Shown here: piece by piece, positions 55,844 through 64,000 of the stretch
Numbering within the stretch: the stretch's first letter is position 1
How the letters are laid out: each line of letters begins with the position of its first letter
Notes under the pieces: model-generated
What the model was told of the DNA's origin: nothing
Database searches by the model: none
Seen by the model: the letters and a program-made list of their open reading frames with translations, nothing else
Source: Phycisphaerae bacterium
Lineage (GTDB): Bacteria > Planctomycetota > Phycisphaerae > Sedimentisphaerales > Anaerobacaceae
Length of the DNA stretch: 64,000 nt
Reading direction: 5' to 3'
Assembly (NCBI GenBank): GCA_030608075.1
Contig: JAUWIU010000003.1
Coordinates: forward strand, 1-64,000
Program-made: the position numbers and the translations under genes

Positions 55844-58315
55844 TTAGAGAGATTTGAGGTTGCTGTCGAACTGATAGCTTCTGCCCGCCTCGGTTTTTAG
55901 TTCAACCATCTTTTCTCCGTACCGAACCTTGCAGCTATTGCCGAGCAGCGAGCGAATCACAGCCTTGGTGAGTTTGCCGTCCTGCCAATAGATGTCCACC
56001 TCAAAGCCGCCACGCGCACGAAGGCCTTTGATATGGCCCTTAGCCCAGGCCTGCGGCAAGGCCGGAAGCAGCTTTATAGTCCCAGGCTCAGAGAACAGCA
56101 GCATCTCCATTATCGCCGCCGGTATCCCGCTGGCAGCCTCGAACTGCATCATCGGCGGTCGATGGTGGTATAGCCACAGCGTTGTAAAAAAGTTGGGCAG
56201 CACATAGCCCCGCGCAATTACCTCTAATGCTTTCAACGCATCCTCCGGCTGTTCCAGGCGGGCAAATATGCACGTCGCCAAAACGTACGACCAGGCACAC
56301 GCATACTCCAATTCGCTCATTTTCTTGGCCATCGCGACCCGGCACGCCTGGAAAAGCTTCGGTTTACGCCACCGCGTCACCTCCAGACCCTGGAAAACCG
56401 GATACAGATATGAGAAATGACGATGTTCGTAATTATCCTCGAAATCCGGATGCGACCATTCCTTCAAGGCGCCGTCTTCGTTAATCAAATAGGGCGGCAG
56501 CTTGGTCAGCATCTTGCGCCAACGCGCAACACCGGCCTTTTCGATGCCTAACACTTCGCAGCCCTCACAGAGGTTACTCAGCACCTCCCGCGCAACGGCG
56601 ATATCCATCGTGGCGTTGACCGTGCAGAGGTTTTTCGTATTGCGAGGAGTGTTCTCGGGAGAAAAGGACGGGCTGAAGATGTATCTCCCGTCCGCGCCTT
56701 CGACCAGGAAATCCTCATAGAACAGGGCAACTTCCTTCATAAAAGGCACGGCCCGCTTCTCGAGAAAATCACGGTCGCCGGTAAACAGCCAGTAGTCGTA
56801 GAAAAGTTGTGCCAGCCACCCGCCGCCCGCCGTCCAATAGCTCCAACCCAGACCCGCCACGCCGTGTGTTGTGCCTGACAGTGAGGCCAGTATGCCCCGA
56901 CAGCCGGCGATGTTTCGCGCGTTGGTGCGAAAATCGGCCAGCATCGATTCGTAATAGTCAAAGTATGGCAGCGTAATCTCGGACATATTGCCGGGCAGCG
57001 CCTGAAAATAGTTCATCTGAATGTTTATATCGTTGTGGTAGTCCGCCGCCCAGGGCGGGCCGTATTCGCCGCCCCAGATGCCCTGAAGATTGGCCGGAAG
57101 ACCTTCGGTACCGCTGCTGCAAATGAGCCCATATCTGCCGAAGTCGAACATCTTCTCCAGCAGCGCGTTCATAGCCTGGCCGTGATTTGCTTCGTTGACT
57201 AATTTCTCGTTTGGCAGACCACGGTTCTTTTCCCGCCCACCGAGGTCCAGCCGTACACGCAAAAAAAGCTCTCGGTGCAAGGTAATATGGCGCTTCAGCA
57301 GTTCGTCATAATCGGCAGGCAATTGCTCAAGCTGCTCGGCCAACCGTTTCACTGCAGGGCCGCCTTTTTCGTTGGTGAATAGTTTAATGATGACCAGCAC
57401 TTCGTCTGCATGTGTTGTGCTTACCTGCAGGTCTTTTGTTTGGCCCCTGCCCCCCTTCACGGCGACCAGTGCACTGCCGCCGTACTCATCCCCGCCGACC
57501 ATATGATATTTTCCACCGACGTCATATTTTCCAACAAGCACAAGCTGACTTTTGTCGGCTGAGACATTATAGGTTATTGGAACTTCCTTAAGTCTGATTT
57601 TAGCCACCCGTCCCATCGGAAACCGTGGCACACGGACATTTTTGCCGTCCCTGAGTTCGCAGCGTTTCAGACCCGTCGGCAGCAGGCCGACCTTGCACGT
57701 TATCATTGCCGGTTTTGATGCACCTATCTTCATAACTACAACGTCGTCTTTACGGGAGACAAACAGCTTACGCTCGTATGTAACATCTGAGTGCTTCCAT
57801 CTTACAGATACCTCGCCTGTCTCGAAGTCGACCGCACGCCGCACATCGCTAATCTTGCCGGCAAACGGCATATCGACCGTAACATTGAAGGCCGGATGGA
57901 ACGAGTCCGACCCTTGATGGTCATACTTTATATCCGTTCTGTCTTGAAAGTATCGCCCTGCCTGCTCGTATTGGCCTTGAGCTATCAGCTCTCGTATTTT
58001 CGGAAGGTGCCCGGAAACGTCCGGCAAATGGGGTTTGCGAGTGGTTATGAACAGAGAATCTGCGTTCAGGATGATAGTTTCGTTTTGAATGTTGCCGAAG
58101 ACCAGTGCGCCGACACGACCGTTACCTGTGGGCATAGCCTGGTCCCAGTGCTGGGCGGCCTGGGTTTCAGGTTCGTGTCGCGAGACACGCCTGGAATAAA
58201 TCATCTCGTGTTTTCTCTCGGCGCAGGCTTCTTTTGCCTGCCCTGCGTATGCCACGCCGAACAACACCAACAAGACAATTACCGTTCGTAAGACTAAACA
58301 ATCGCGCCTTTTCAT
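55844..58315 (-). CDS. GH95-family alpha-L-fucosidase (or alpha-L-galactosidase)
   Basis: An 823-residue exported protein (signal peptide residues 1-24) with the whole GH95 layout: an N-terminal beta domain (WDQAMPTGNGRVGALVFGNI, NADSLFITTRKPHLPD), a helical linker, the (alpha/alpha)6 catalytic barrel and a C-terminal beta domain. In the barrel are GTEGLPANLQGIWGGEYGPP and WAADYHNDINIQMNYFQALP, which carry the Asn and Asp residues that fix the catalytic water in this family, and later SFSPENTPRN. GH95 enzymes remove alpha-1,2-linked fucose or galactose by inversion. The start has GAGG about 9 nt upstream. It is transcribed toward and converges with the flavoprotein operon, 49 nt away. Confidence 0.88.
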   Translation of the reverse strand: MKRRDCLVLRTVIVLLVLFGVAYAGQAKEACAERKHEMIYSRRVSRHEPETQAAQHWDQAMPTGNGRVGALVFGNIQNETIILNADSLFITTRKPHLPDVSGHLPKIRELIAQGQYEQAGRYFQDRTDIKYDHQGSDSFHPAFNVTVDMPFAGKISDVRRAVDFETGEVSVRWKHSDVTYERKLFVSRKDDVVVMKIGASKPAMITCKVGLLPTGLKRCELRDGKNVRVPRFPMGRVAKIRLKEVPITYNVSADKSQLVLVGKYDVGGKYHMVGGDEYGGSALVAVKGGRGQTKDLQVSTTHADEVLVIIKLFTNEKGGPAVKRLAEQLEQLPADYDELLKRHITLHRELFLRVRLDLGGREKNRGLPNEKLVNEANHGQAMNALLEKMFDFGRYGLICSSGTEGLPANLQGIWGGEYGPPWAADYHNDINIQMNYFQALPGNMSEITLPYFDYYESMLADFRTNARNIAGCRGILASLSGTTHGVAGLGWSYWTAGGGWLAQLFYDYWLFTGDRDFLEKRAVPFMKEVALFYEDFLVEGADGRYIFSPSFSPENTPRNTKNLCTVNATMDIAVAREVLSNLCEGCEVLGIEKAGVARWRKMLTKLPPYLINEDGALKEWSHPDFEDNYEHRHFSYLYPVFQGLEVTRWRKPKLFQACRVAMAKKMSELEYACAWSYVLATCIFARLEQPEDALKALEVIARGYVLPNFFTTLWLYHHRPPMMQFEAASGIPAAIMEMLLFSEPGTIKLLPALPQAWAKGHIKGLRARGGFEVDIYWQDGKLTKAVIRSLLGNSCKVRYGEKMVELKTEAGRSYQFDSNLKSL

Positions 58316-58333
58316 ATTCGCTTACCTCATAAT

Positions 58334-59236
58334 TTAGACCCTCGTTTTCGCGACCATTTGCGCAAACAGCTCGCGCTGCTCCGCCAGGGCGGCGACGCGG
58401 TCCTTCGGTTTGCTTATTGCTTCCAGCAGAAGCCAACCCTTGTAGTCCATCCGCACGAACAAGTTTATGAGATGCTGGTAGGGATAGTCGCTGCTGTTAA
58501 GCTCTCGCACGTGCGTGGTGTCACCGAACCGGTCCTTGACTAGGTCGAAATTATACTCAAGGCCCTCGCCTGACAGGTCCTGTCTATTGGAATTCCAGCA
58601 GACCCCAACACTTGGGTTGTCGGCAATATCCATGATGGCTTTGATTGTCGGAAGTTCCGCACACTGACCGTGTACTTCGAGGCGAATCTGCTGGCCGTAA
58701 TCCGCTGCGAACTTTCCGACAACGTTCAGCGACCGCCCTATCTGCTCAATCGTTTTTTCACGCGGCCCGCCTTTGTGAAAGCTGTTCGGTTTTACCTTCA
58801 CGCCGCTGCCGCCGCCATCATCACTGAGCTTGACGAAGGCCTTAGTCGGCTCGATAGCCTTGGCAAGTTTATCCGGGTCCGGGTCGTCGAAACGCTCGTT
58901 GGAACCAAGCCCCACCAGCACGACCGGACTGGCCTTGAAGCGTTTCCTGACCTCCTTACGCTGCTGACCGCTGATGCTGGGTTCCACACCGTGGGCGTGT
59001 GTGGTGCGAAGTTCGACCCCTAACACTTTGCTTTTTTCACAGTTGGCGATAAGCATCGGCAGGTCCCAGTCCTTACCCCACAGGTAAGTAACCAGGCCGA
59101 AACGCATTTTCGAGCCTGGCCGCCTCCGCAGGCCGCTGCACGAGCTAAGAGTTGTACCTGCGAGTGCACCGGCGGCGGTTTGTATGCTCCACGCTAAAAA
59201 TTTGCGACGCGAAATTATCTTCGCTTTGCAGGACAT
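58334..59236 (-). CDS. Exported sugar-phosphate-isomerase/epimerase-like TIM-barrel protein
   Basis: A 300-residue protein with an export signal of Tat-like character (SRRKFLAWSIQTAAGALAGT) that ends in LSSC, so it may also be a lipoprotein. The remainder is an AP-endonuclease-2/xylose-isomerase-like TIM barrel (MRFGLVTYLWGKDWDLPMLI, VLGVELRTTHAHGVEPSISG, IRLEVHGQCAELPTIKAIMD, VGVCWNSNRQDLSGEGLEYN, WLLLEAISKPKDRV) with Glu, His and Asp residues in metal-ligand positions. Many planctomycete loci pair such exported barrels with Gfo/Idh/MocA enzymes to act on keto-glycosides. Reaction not established here. AAGGAGAAG precedes the ATG. It lies 18 nt upstream of the GH95 gene. Confidence 0.8.
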   Translation of the reverse strand: MSCKAKIISRRKFLAWSIQTAAGALAGTTLSSCSGLRRRPGSKMRFGLVTYLWGKDWDLPMLIANCEKSKVLGVELRTTHAHGVEPSISGQQRKEVRKRFKASPVVLVGLGSNERFDDPDPDKLAKAIEPTKAFVKLSDDGGGSGVKVKPNSFHKGGPREKTIEQIGRSLNVVGKFAADYGQQIRLEVHGQCAELPTIKAIMDIADNPSVGVCWNSNRQDLSGEGLEYNFDLVKDRFGDTTHVRELNSSDYPYQHLINLFVRMDYKGWLLLEAISKPKDRVAALAEQRELFAQMVAKTRV

Positions 59237-59253
59237 TCGGCTTCTCCTTAAAT

Positions 59254-60675
59254 CTATATTGCGCTCCCCATTTCCATTGGAAAATAGTCTTTGGCGTTAT
59301 TAAAACAGATTCCCTCCACCATTGCAGCCAGAAGTTTCATGTCGTTAGGCACCTCTCCGGTCTCCACATCATTGCCCAGAGTATTGCAAAGAATTCTACG
59401 GAAGTACTCATGTCTCGGATACGATAAAAAGCTGCGCGAGTCTGTCAGCATACCAACGAAACGGCTTAGCAGCCCCAACGCCGAAAGCGCATTTATCTGT
59501 TTTTCGATGCCGTCTTTTTGGTCGAGGAACCACCAGGCCGAGCCGAACTGCATCTTGCCCGGCGCCGGACATCGCTGAAAATTGCCGACCATCGTCGCAA
59601 CAACTTCGTTGTCGCCCGGATTAAGGTTGTACAGGATTGTCTTCGGCAGCTTGTTAATACTATTAAGCCTGTCGAGAAATCTTCCTAACGGTTTGGCTAT
59701 CTCGAAATCTCCGATAGAGTCGAAACCGCAGTCAGCCCCGGCAGCGGCTAACATCGTCGTATTGGTGTTTCTAAGGGCACCGAGATGAAGCTGCTGAACC
59801 CAGCCGCAGTCATAATCCATAATAGCAAATTCAATCATCATCGCCGATTTGAACTTCGTCTGCTCCAAAACGTCTAACTGCTTACCGCCTCTTATCTTAT
59901 TGAAGATAGCCTTGATTTCGCTTTCGGTAAATGTATCCGCATACGCCGTTTCCAGCCCGTGGTCGCTCAGTCGGCAGCTGTTTTGATGAAAATAGTCGTG
60001 GCGTTTCCGCAGCGCTTCGAGATAGCTCGTATAATCATTGACCTCCATATCCGCCGCTTCGCTGAGCTTATCAATCCACATGTTTAGTGCCGACACGTCT
60101 TCAACCGCCATTGCCTTGTCGGGCCGCCACGCTGCGTGTACCGCAATCTCAAAACCGTCAGCTCGAATCTTCTTGTGATGCTGCAGATTGTCTAACGGCT
60201 CTTCGGTCGTGCAAACCAGCTTAACATTCATTTTACGCATTAAATTGCGAACGGTAAATTCCGGCGTCCTCAACAGCTCGCTGCAGGTCTCGTAGATTTG
60301 CCTTGCGGTCTCCGCGTTCAGCAGCTCACTGATTCCGAAATAACGCTTTAGTTCCAGGTGTGTCCAGTGGTAGAGCGGATTTCGCAGGCAGTAGGGCACT
60401 GTCGCCGCCCATTTCTCGAATTTCTCATAATCGCCTGCATCGCCGGTAATGTATTTTTCCGCAATGCCGTTGGCCCTCATCGCTCGCCATTTATAATGGT
60501 CGCCGTACAGCCAGATTTGAGTAAGGTTGTCGAACTGATGGTCGTTGGCTATCTGCTCAGCCGGTAAATGGCAGTGATAGTCGTAGATAGGCATCTTTTC
60601 CGCATATTCGTGGTAGAGAATCCTGGCGGTTTCCGTCTGCAGAAGAAAATCTTCCGTCATAAATTCACTCGCCAT
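59254..60675 (-). CDS. uxaC: Uronate isomerase
   Basis: The enzyme converts D-glucuronate to D-fructuronate and D-galacturonate to D-tagaturonate, the first cytosolic step of hexuronate use. The 473 residues align with the whole amidohydrolase-fold family: IYDYHCHLPAEQIAND (metal-binding His-x-His), RNPLYHWTHLELKRYF, CTTEEPLDNLQHHKKI, FAIMDYDCGWVQQLHLGALR, YNLNPGDNEVVATMVGNFQ, MLTDSRSFLSYPRHEYFRR. AAGGATT lies 8 nt before the ATG. The matching reductases and dehydratases (UxuB/UxaB, UxuA/UxaA) are not in this window. The neighbours, a 6-phosphogluconate dehydrogenase and a LarA-like protein, fit sugar-acid metabolism. Confidence 0.95.
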   Translation of the reverse strand: MASEFMTEDFLLQTETARILYHEYAEKMPIYDYHCHLPAEQIANDHQFDNLTQIWLYGDHYKWRAMRANGIAEKYITGDAGDYEKFEKWAATVPYCLRNPLYHWTHLELKRYFGISELLNAETARQIYETCSELLRTPEFTVRNLMRKMNVKLVCTTEEPLDNLQHHKKIRADGFEIAVHAAWRPDKAMAVEDVSALNMWIDKLSEAADMEVNDYTSYLEALRKRHDYFHQNSCRLSDHGLETAYADTFTESEIKAIFNKIRGGKQLDVLEQTKFKSAMMIEFAIMDYDCGWVQQLHLGALRNTNTTMLAAAGADCGFDSIGDFEIAKPLGRFLDRLNSINKLPKTILYNLNPGDNEVVATMVGNFQRCPAPGKMQFGSAWWFLDQKDGIEKQINALSALGLLSRFVGMLTDSRSFLSYPRHEYFRRILCNTLGNDVETGEVPNDMKLLAAMVEGICFNNAKDYFPMEMGSAI

Positions 60676-60702
60676 TGGCTGAATCCTTGTACTCTTATGC
60701 CT

Positions 60703-62154
60703 TTATGCCGTGTATGTTGAGGCGGATGTTTCGCCGCCGTGGCCCGTCCAGTTCGTGTGGAAGAATTCGCCTCGTGCCTTGTCCACTCGCTCATAAGTGT
60801 GTGCGCCGAAGTAATCTCGCTGGGCCTGCAATAAATTCGCCGGCAGCCGCCCGCTGCGGTAGCCGTCATAGTAGCACAGCGCCGACGTCATAGCGGGCAT
60901 TGCAATACCCATCTCCACCGCCGTAGTAACAACACGTCGCCAGGCCTCCTGCGCCTTTTCGACCGCTTCTTTGAAGAATGGGTCTAACAAAAGATTTACC
61001 AAACCCGGGTTTTTATCAAAGGCCTCCTTTATCTTGCCCAAGAATACCGACCGAATAATGCATCCGCCTCGCCACATCAGGGCGATACCGCCGTTGTTCA
61101 GGTTCCATTTATATTCTTTCGCTGCGGCGCGCATAAGCTGGTAGCCCTGGGCGTAGCTGACGATTTTCGACGCATACAGGGCCTGACGCAAGTCATTGAT
61201 AAACGCCTCTTTCTCACCGGAAAACCGCGGCCCGGGACCCGTCAGAATTTCGGCCGCCGCCACACGCTCTTCTTTCAGCGCCGACAGGCACCTCGCAAAA
61301 ACCGCCTCGCCTATAAGAGTCAGAGGTTGACCAAGATTCAGCGCCGAGATACCTGCCCATTTACCCGTACCCTTCTGGCCCGCGGTGTCGAGGATAAGGT
61401 CAATAACCGCATTACCATCTGCATCTTTATATGCCAGAATGTCGCGGGTTATTTCTATCAGGTAGGAGTTCAGCTCGCCTTTATTCCACTCGGCGAACAC
61501 CTCGTGCATCTGCTCATTAGTCAGGCCCAGTCCCTCTTTCATCATCTGATAGCTCTCGCATATCATCTGCATATCGCCGTACTCGATACCGTTGTGCACC
61601 ATCTTCACGAAGTGCCCCGCTCCATTTTCACCGACCCACTCGCAGCAGGGCTGGCCGTCGGCAGTACGCGCCGCGATTTTCTGGAAGATGGGCTTGACGG
61701 TTTCCCACGCCTTCGGCGAGCCGCCCGGCATAATCGACGGGCCGGTCAGCGCGCCCTCTTCGCCGCCCGATACACCCGTGCCGATATAGAGTTTTCCCTT
61801 GCTTTCGACATACTCCGTCCGACGAATTGTATCAGGAAAATGACTATTGCCGCCGTCGATGATAATGTCACCGTCATCCAGGTGCGGCAGCAGCTTCTCG
61901 ATAAATGCGTCGACCGCCGCGCCGGCCTTGACCATCAGCATTACCTTGCGAGGTCTCTTGATATTCTGCACCAGTTCTTCGATAGAGTGACAGCCGATGA
62001 TGTTTTTATCTTTGGCGCGACCATCGATGAAATTGTCCACCTTCGAGACGGTCCGATTGAAGCAGGCAACCGTAAAGCCCCTGCTTTCCATATTTAATAT
62101 CAGGTTCTCACCCATAAACGCCAGCCCGATAAGCCCGATATCCGCCTTTGCCAT
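60703..62154 (-). CDS. gnd: 6-Phosphogluconate dehydrogenase, decarboxylating
   Basis: The enzyme oxidises 6-phosphogluconate to ribulose 5-phosphate and CO2 with NADP. The 483 residues match the long bacterial form: GLIGLAFMGENLILNM and VACFNRTVSKVDNF (an Asn-Arg-Thr after the second strand, as for NADP). IIDGGNSHFPDTIRR, YIGTGVSGGEEGALTGPSIM and the catalytic Lys-His stretch GAGHFVKMVHNGIEYGDMQM follow, and finally FHTNWTGHGG. AAGGAG precedes the ATG. It is unusual to find it inside a glycan locus. It may serve gluconate-type products or supply pentose and NADPH. Confidence 0.95.
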   Translation of the reverse strand: MAKADIGLIGLAFMGENLILNMESRGFTVACFNRTVSKVDNFIDGRAKDKNIIGCHSIEELVQNIKRPRKVMLMVKAGAAVDAFIEKLLPHLDDGDIIIDGGNSHFPDTIRRTEYVESKGKLYIGTGVSGGEEGALTGPSIMPGGSPKAWETVKPIFQKIAARTADGQPCCEWVGENGAGHFVKMVHNGIEYGDMQMICESYQMMKEGLGLTNEQMHEVFAEWNKGELNSYLIEITRDILAYKDADGNAVIDLILDTAGQKGTGKWAGISALNLGQPLTLIGEAVFARCLSALKEERVAAAEILTGPGPRFSGEKEAFINDLRQALYASKIVSYAQGYQLMRAAAKEYKWNLNNGGIALMWRGGCIIRSVFLGKIKEAFDKNPGLVNLLLDPFFKEAVEKAQEAWRRVVTTAVEMGIAMPAMTSALCYYDGYRSGRLPANLLQAQRDYFGAHTYERVDKARGEFFHTNWTGHGGETSASTYTA

Positions 62155-62187
62155 TTCTAATTACTCCTTCCCAGCTTAATTAACACT

Positions 62188-63468
62188 CTATGCCTGGTTG
62201 TCAAACCTTCCCTTAAACGCCCACAAACCCATCCCAGGGTTGGAAATAAAATAGACTTCCTCTCCGCGAACGAGCCTGTTAAATCCGTTCTGAAGTTTTT
62301 TCGGGTCGTATCGTTTTGTCATCTCCGGCAGAGACGCATATCTGAAGTTCACCGCCTCGATTTGCTCCCGGCTCAACTTCCCGGGACAATAGGTGATGCT
62401 AAACCGATTTTCGCTCGAGCCGTGTATCAGGTGGGCGGCAGCGCTGAGATTGTTCTTAATATCATCATATTTCTCTACCGCCTCGAGCACGCGGTTCGTC
62501 CCCACGTAGCCGTATTTCCTTATAAGTCGGTCGATTTCCGCATCCTCGCCGAACTGGCTCACTCCGGGCGCCAAAACAATCAGCTCGCCTTCGTCGGCCA
62601 TTGCCATACGGGTGCGATAGATACTCTTGTTGCCTAACCACGTGCTCTTATATTCACCCGGGTCCAGGTAAACTACCGCCTTTCTCAATGGCCTGTCAAG
62701 CATTTCAAGATTGACTTTGACCGACAATTCTGCTGCAAGGTTAAAACACTGAATATCATCTCCGATAAACAGGCCTCGCGTCCTGGTAGCTCCATCTTCA
62801 GCCGTGCCAATCACCGTCAGCACATACACAATCGGCATCTCTTTTGCGAAATGGTCGGTGGCGTAATTAAGAACCTGCCTTACGGGATTGTCGGCACGTC
62901 CCATTATCCTTTCCATTCCGTAAGCAGCCCCGAGAAAATGGCTTTTATTGATGCCGTCGGCCCCGCCGGTACCAACAAAAATGTTCTTATTGTAGTTGGC
63001 CATCCCGCTCACCTCGTGGGGCACAACCTGACCTATCGACAATATAAGGTCAAAGCCGCCGTCAACAAGGATACGATTTACCTGGGCAGGCCAACTGAAG
63101 TCAACCCGGCCTTCTGATACTTCGCGAATGAATTCGCAGGGTACTTCCCCAAGCTTTGCCGGCCCCGTCCGCCAGTTATGCTCCCTGAACAATTCCAAAG
63201 GTATGTCACCAAACATCCGTCTTATTTCGGTTTTCGTCATAGGGGCATGAGTACCTAATGCCGGAAGAATATCCGTCAGGCTTTTCCCGTAATAATCCCA
63301 CGCGACGGATGTCATCTCTCCGGCACGGGAATGGTACCGTGTAAAATCGGGTGGAACTGCCAGAACCTTCTTTCTCGCACCGAGCTTGTCAAGCGCCGCA
63401 CACAGGCCCTGCTTAAGGTCTTGCTTGCTCAGCTGCTCGTTTTCGTTTCCACGTGCATAAAGTAACAC
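62188..63468 (-). CDS. LarA/DUF2088-family protein (lactate-racemase-like)
   Basis: The family's founder is the nickel-pincer lactate racemase; relatives racemise or epimerise other 2-hydroxy acids. Visible are the N-terminal VLAVPPDFTRYHSRAGEM (LarA begins similarly with an Asp-x-T-R), then DILPALGTHAPMTKTEIRRM with the catalytic-type His, GEVPCEFIREVSEGRVDFSW, LILSIGQVVPHEVSGMANYN (second catalytic-type His), VLTVIGTAEDGATRTRGLFI and a C-terminal Lys/Arg-rich region. I start it at the GTG at 63468, with GGGAGG 9 nt upstream; a longer frame runs into the HAD gene. In a uronate cluster a sugar-acid epimerase is more likely than lactate racemase. Maturation genes larB, larC and larE are not in the window. 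Confidence 0.8.
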   Translation of the reverse strand: MLLYARGNENEQLSKQDLKQGLCAALDKLGARKKVLAVPPDFTRYHSRAGEMTSVAWDYYGKSLTDILPALGTHAPMTKTEIRRMFGDIPLELFREHNWRTGPAKLGEVPCEFIREVSEGRVDFSWPAQVNRILVDGGFDLILSIGQVVPHEVSGMANYNKNIFVGTGGADGINKSHFLGAAYGMERIMGRADNPVRQVLNYATDHFAKEMPIVYVLTVIGTAEDGATRTRGLFIGDDIQCFNLAAELSVKVNLEMLDRPLRKAVVYLDPGEYKSTWLGNKSIYRTRMAMADEGELIVLAPGVSQFGEDAEIDRLIRKYGYVGTNRVLEAVEKYDDIKNNLSAAAHLIHGSSENRFSITYCPGKLSREQIEAVNFRYASLPEMTKRYDPKKLQNGFNRLVRGEEVYFISNPGMGLWAFKGRFDNQA

Positions 63469-63472
63469 CCGC

Positions 63473-64000
63473 TTACGCCTCCCACGGCGGCTTCTCAGGC
63501 AGGCACGCATCGAACTCGGCAATCACCTTTTCTTCGTATTCACCTGCGTATTCGCCGTTTATAAATTTATCAAAGCCTTCCTCGCAGAATCTTTTCCATG
63601 ATTCAGCCTCGCTGCCGGGATTAACCGGATAAAACAAGGCATCATTTGCCTTCGCCGCCTTCATGTCACCCGGTGCGTCACCGACCATAAGAATGTGATT
63701 CTTCTCGTATTTGCCTTTCGCTGCGTAGTTGAGGTGCTCAGCTTTTTTGCCCATCTCCTGGCCGGCAATAACCCGCGCATACCTGGCAATGTCGTGCTCT
63801 TCCCACTCGCGCATAAGAGCCTCACAAGGGGTGGCTGAGACCACAACAACGTCGGCTAACGGTACGATTTTTTCCAGACTCTCACGCACATACGGAAACG
63901 GCGGCATGTCCTTGACAATATCCGCGATAGCCTCGTTAACCCGCCTGCTCCACGAAAGCGCAAGTTCAAGTTCCGCCTTTGCTTCTGCAGTCCGGGCAGC
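63473..64000 (-). CDS. HAD-superfamily hydrolase, C-terminal part (5' end outside window)
   Basis: The frame remains open to base 64000, so the N-terminus with the nucleophile Asp is not visible. The visible 175 residues show VVVVSATPCEALMREWEEHD (the Ser/Thr of HAD motif II), YARVIAGQEMGKKAEHLNYA with the Lys of motif III, and HILMVGDAPGDMKAAKANDA with the two acidic residues of motif IV. The protein is thus a phosphatase-type HAD with a helical cap. A helical tail, EKVIAEFDACLPEKPPWEA, ends it. It is encoded just upstream of the LarA-like gene, whose GTG lies 4 nt after this stop, and is likely co-transcribed. The substrate cannot be told. Confidence 0.85.
   Translation of the reverse strand, partial: AARTAEAKAELELALSWSRRVNEAIADIVKDMPPFPYVRESLEKIVPLADVVVVSATPCEALMREWEEHDIARYARVIAGQEMGKKAEHLNYAAKGKYEKNHILMVGDAPGDMKAAKANDALFYPVNPGSEAESWKRFCEEGFDKFINGEYAGEYEEKVIAEFDACLPEKPPWEA

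Overview
The window looks like a planctomycete of the class Phycisphaerae (a member of the Sedimentisphaerales is my best guess). The support is indirect: many exported polysaccharide-active proteins, fusions of a SUMF1-type domain to sialidase-like propellers, LamG-propeller proteins, a Calx-beta protein ending in dockerin-like repeats, Tat-exported Gfo/Idh/MocA oxidoreductases, DUF6807 (PmoA-like) fusions, an ECF sigma factor with a small membrane anti-sigma-like partner, and a class II ribonucleotide reductase. No rRNA, tRNA or CRISPR array was recognised. Gene starts are often overlapping ATGA junctions.

Layout. 1-5100: the end of a DUF4038 (apiosidase-like) protein, then an exported alpha/alpha-barrel-type protein that breaks off at residue ~215 where an AT-richer, opposite-strand block begins. 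That block holds two analogous units. Each starts at the same 13-bp motif and carries a beheaded caspase-like domain followed 14-15 nt later by an exported partner gene. 5.3-14.1 kb: housekeeping and repair genes (isoaspartyl methyltransferase, spermidine-synthase-like membrane protein, DUF72, a 2H phosphoesterase, and convergent RtcB plus archease), then nrdJ. 14.1-25.4 kb: two SUMF1-sialidase fusions bracketing two tandem LamG-propeller paralogues, with three palindromes at an exact 33-bp period upstream of the pair. 25.5-29 kb: a large Calx-beta/dockerin-like surface protein and a remnant of a related one. 30-35 kb: a regulatory stretch with an orphan LuxR-type response regulator, a DegT aminotransferase, an HTH-pseudoreceiver, and an ECF sigma/anti-sigma pair.

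35-46 kb (all minus): glycan and methyl/sugar utilisation genes, namely an alpha/alpha-barrel plus DUF6807 protein, two Gfo/Idh/MocA oxidoreductases, a sodium/solute symporter, two divergent uroporphyrinogen-decarboxylase-family proteins and an Nramp-like transporter between them. 46.5-55.8 kb (plus): an FHA-GAF protein behind a strong sigma70-type promoter, then a tightly packed operon of a NapC/NrfH-like tetraheme cytochrome, an old-yellow-enzyme fused to a GltD-like Fe-S flavoprotein, a BNR_4 propeller protein, an SDR, a KDPG-aldolase-like enzyme and a fumarate-reductase-like flavoprotein. 55.8-64 kb (minus): GH95 fucosidase, a TIM-barrel isomerase-like protein, uronate isomerase, 6-phosphogluconate dehydrogenase, a LarA/DUF2088 protein and a HAD phosphatase that runs off the window.

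Taken together, the last 29 kb reads as degradation of a sulfated or fucose/uronate-rich (algal- or plant-type) polysaccharide. Exported glycosidases and a possible lyase would release deoxy sugars and (unsaturated) uronates. UxaC, an SDR and a KDPG-type aldolase would channel them. A quinol-linked cytochrome plus two flavoproteins would provide reductive or electron-sink steps. The substrate is inference. The two most unusual items are the beheaded caspase-like cassettes at 1.5-4.8 kb and the NapC/OYE/flavoprotein catabolic operon at 47.5-55.8 kb.
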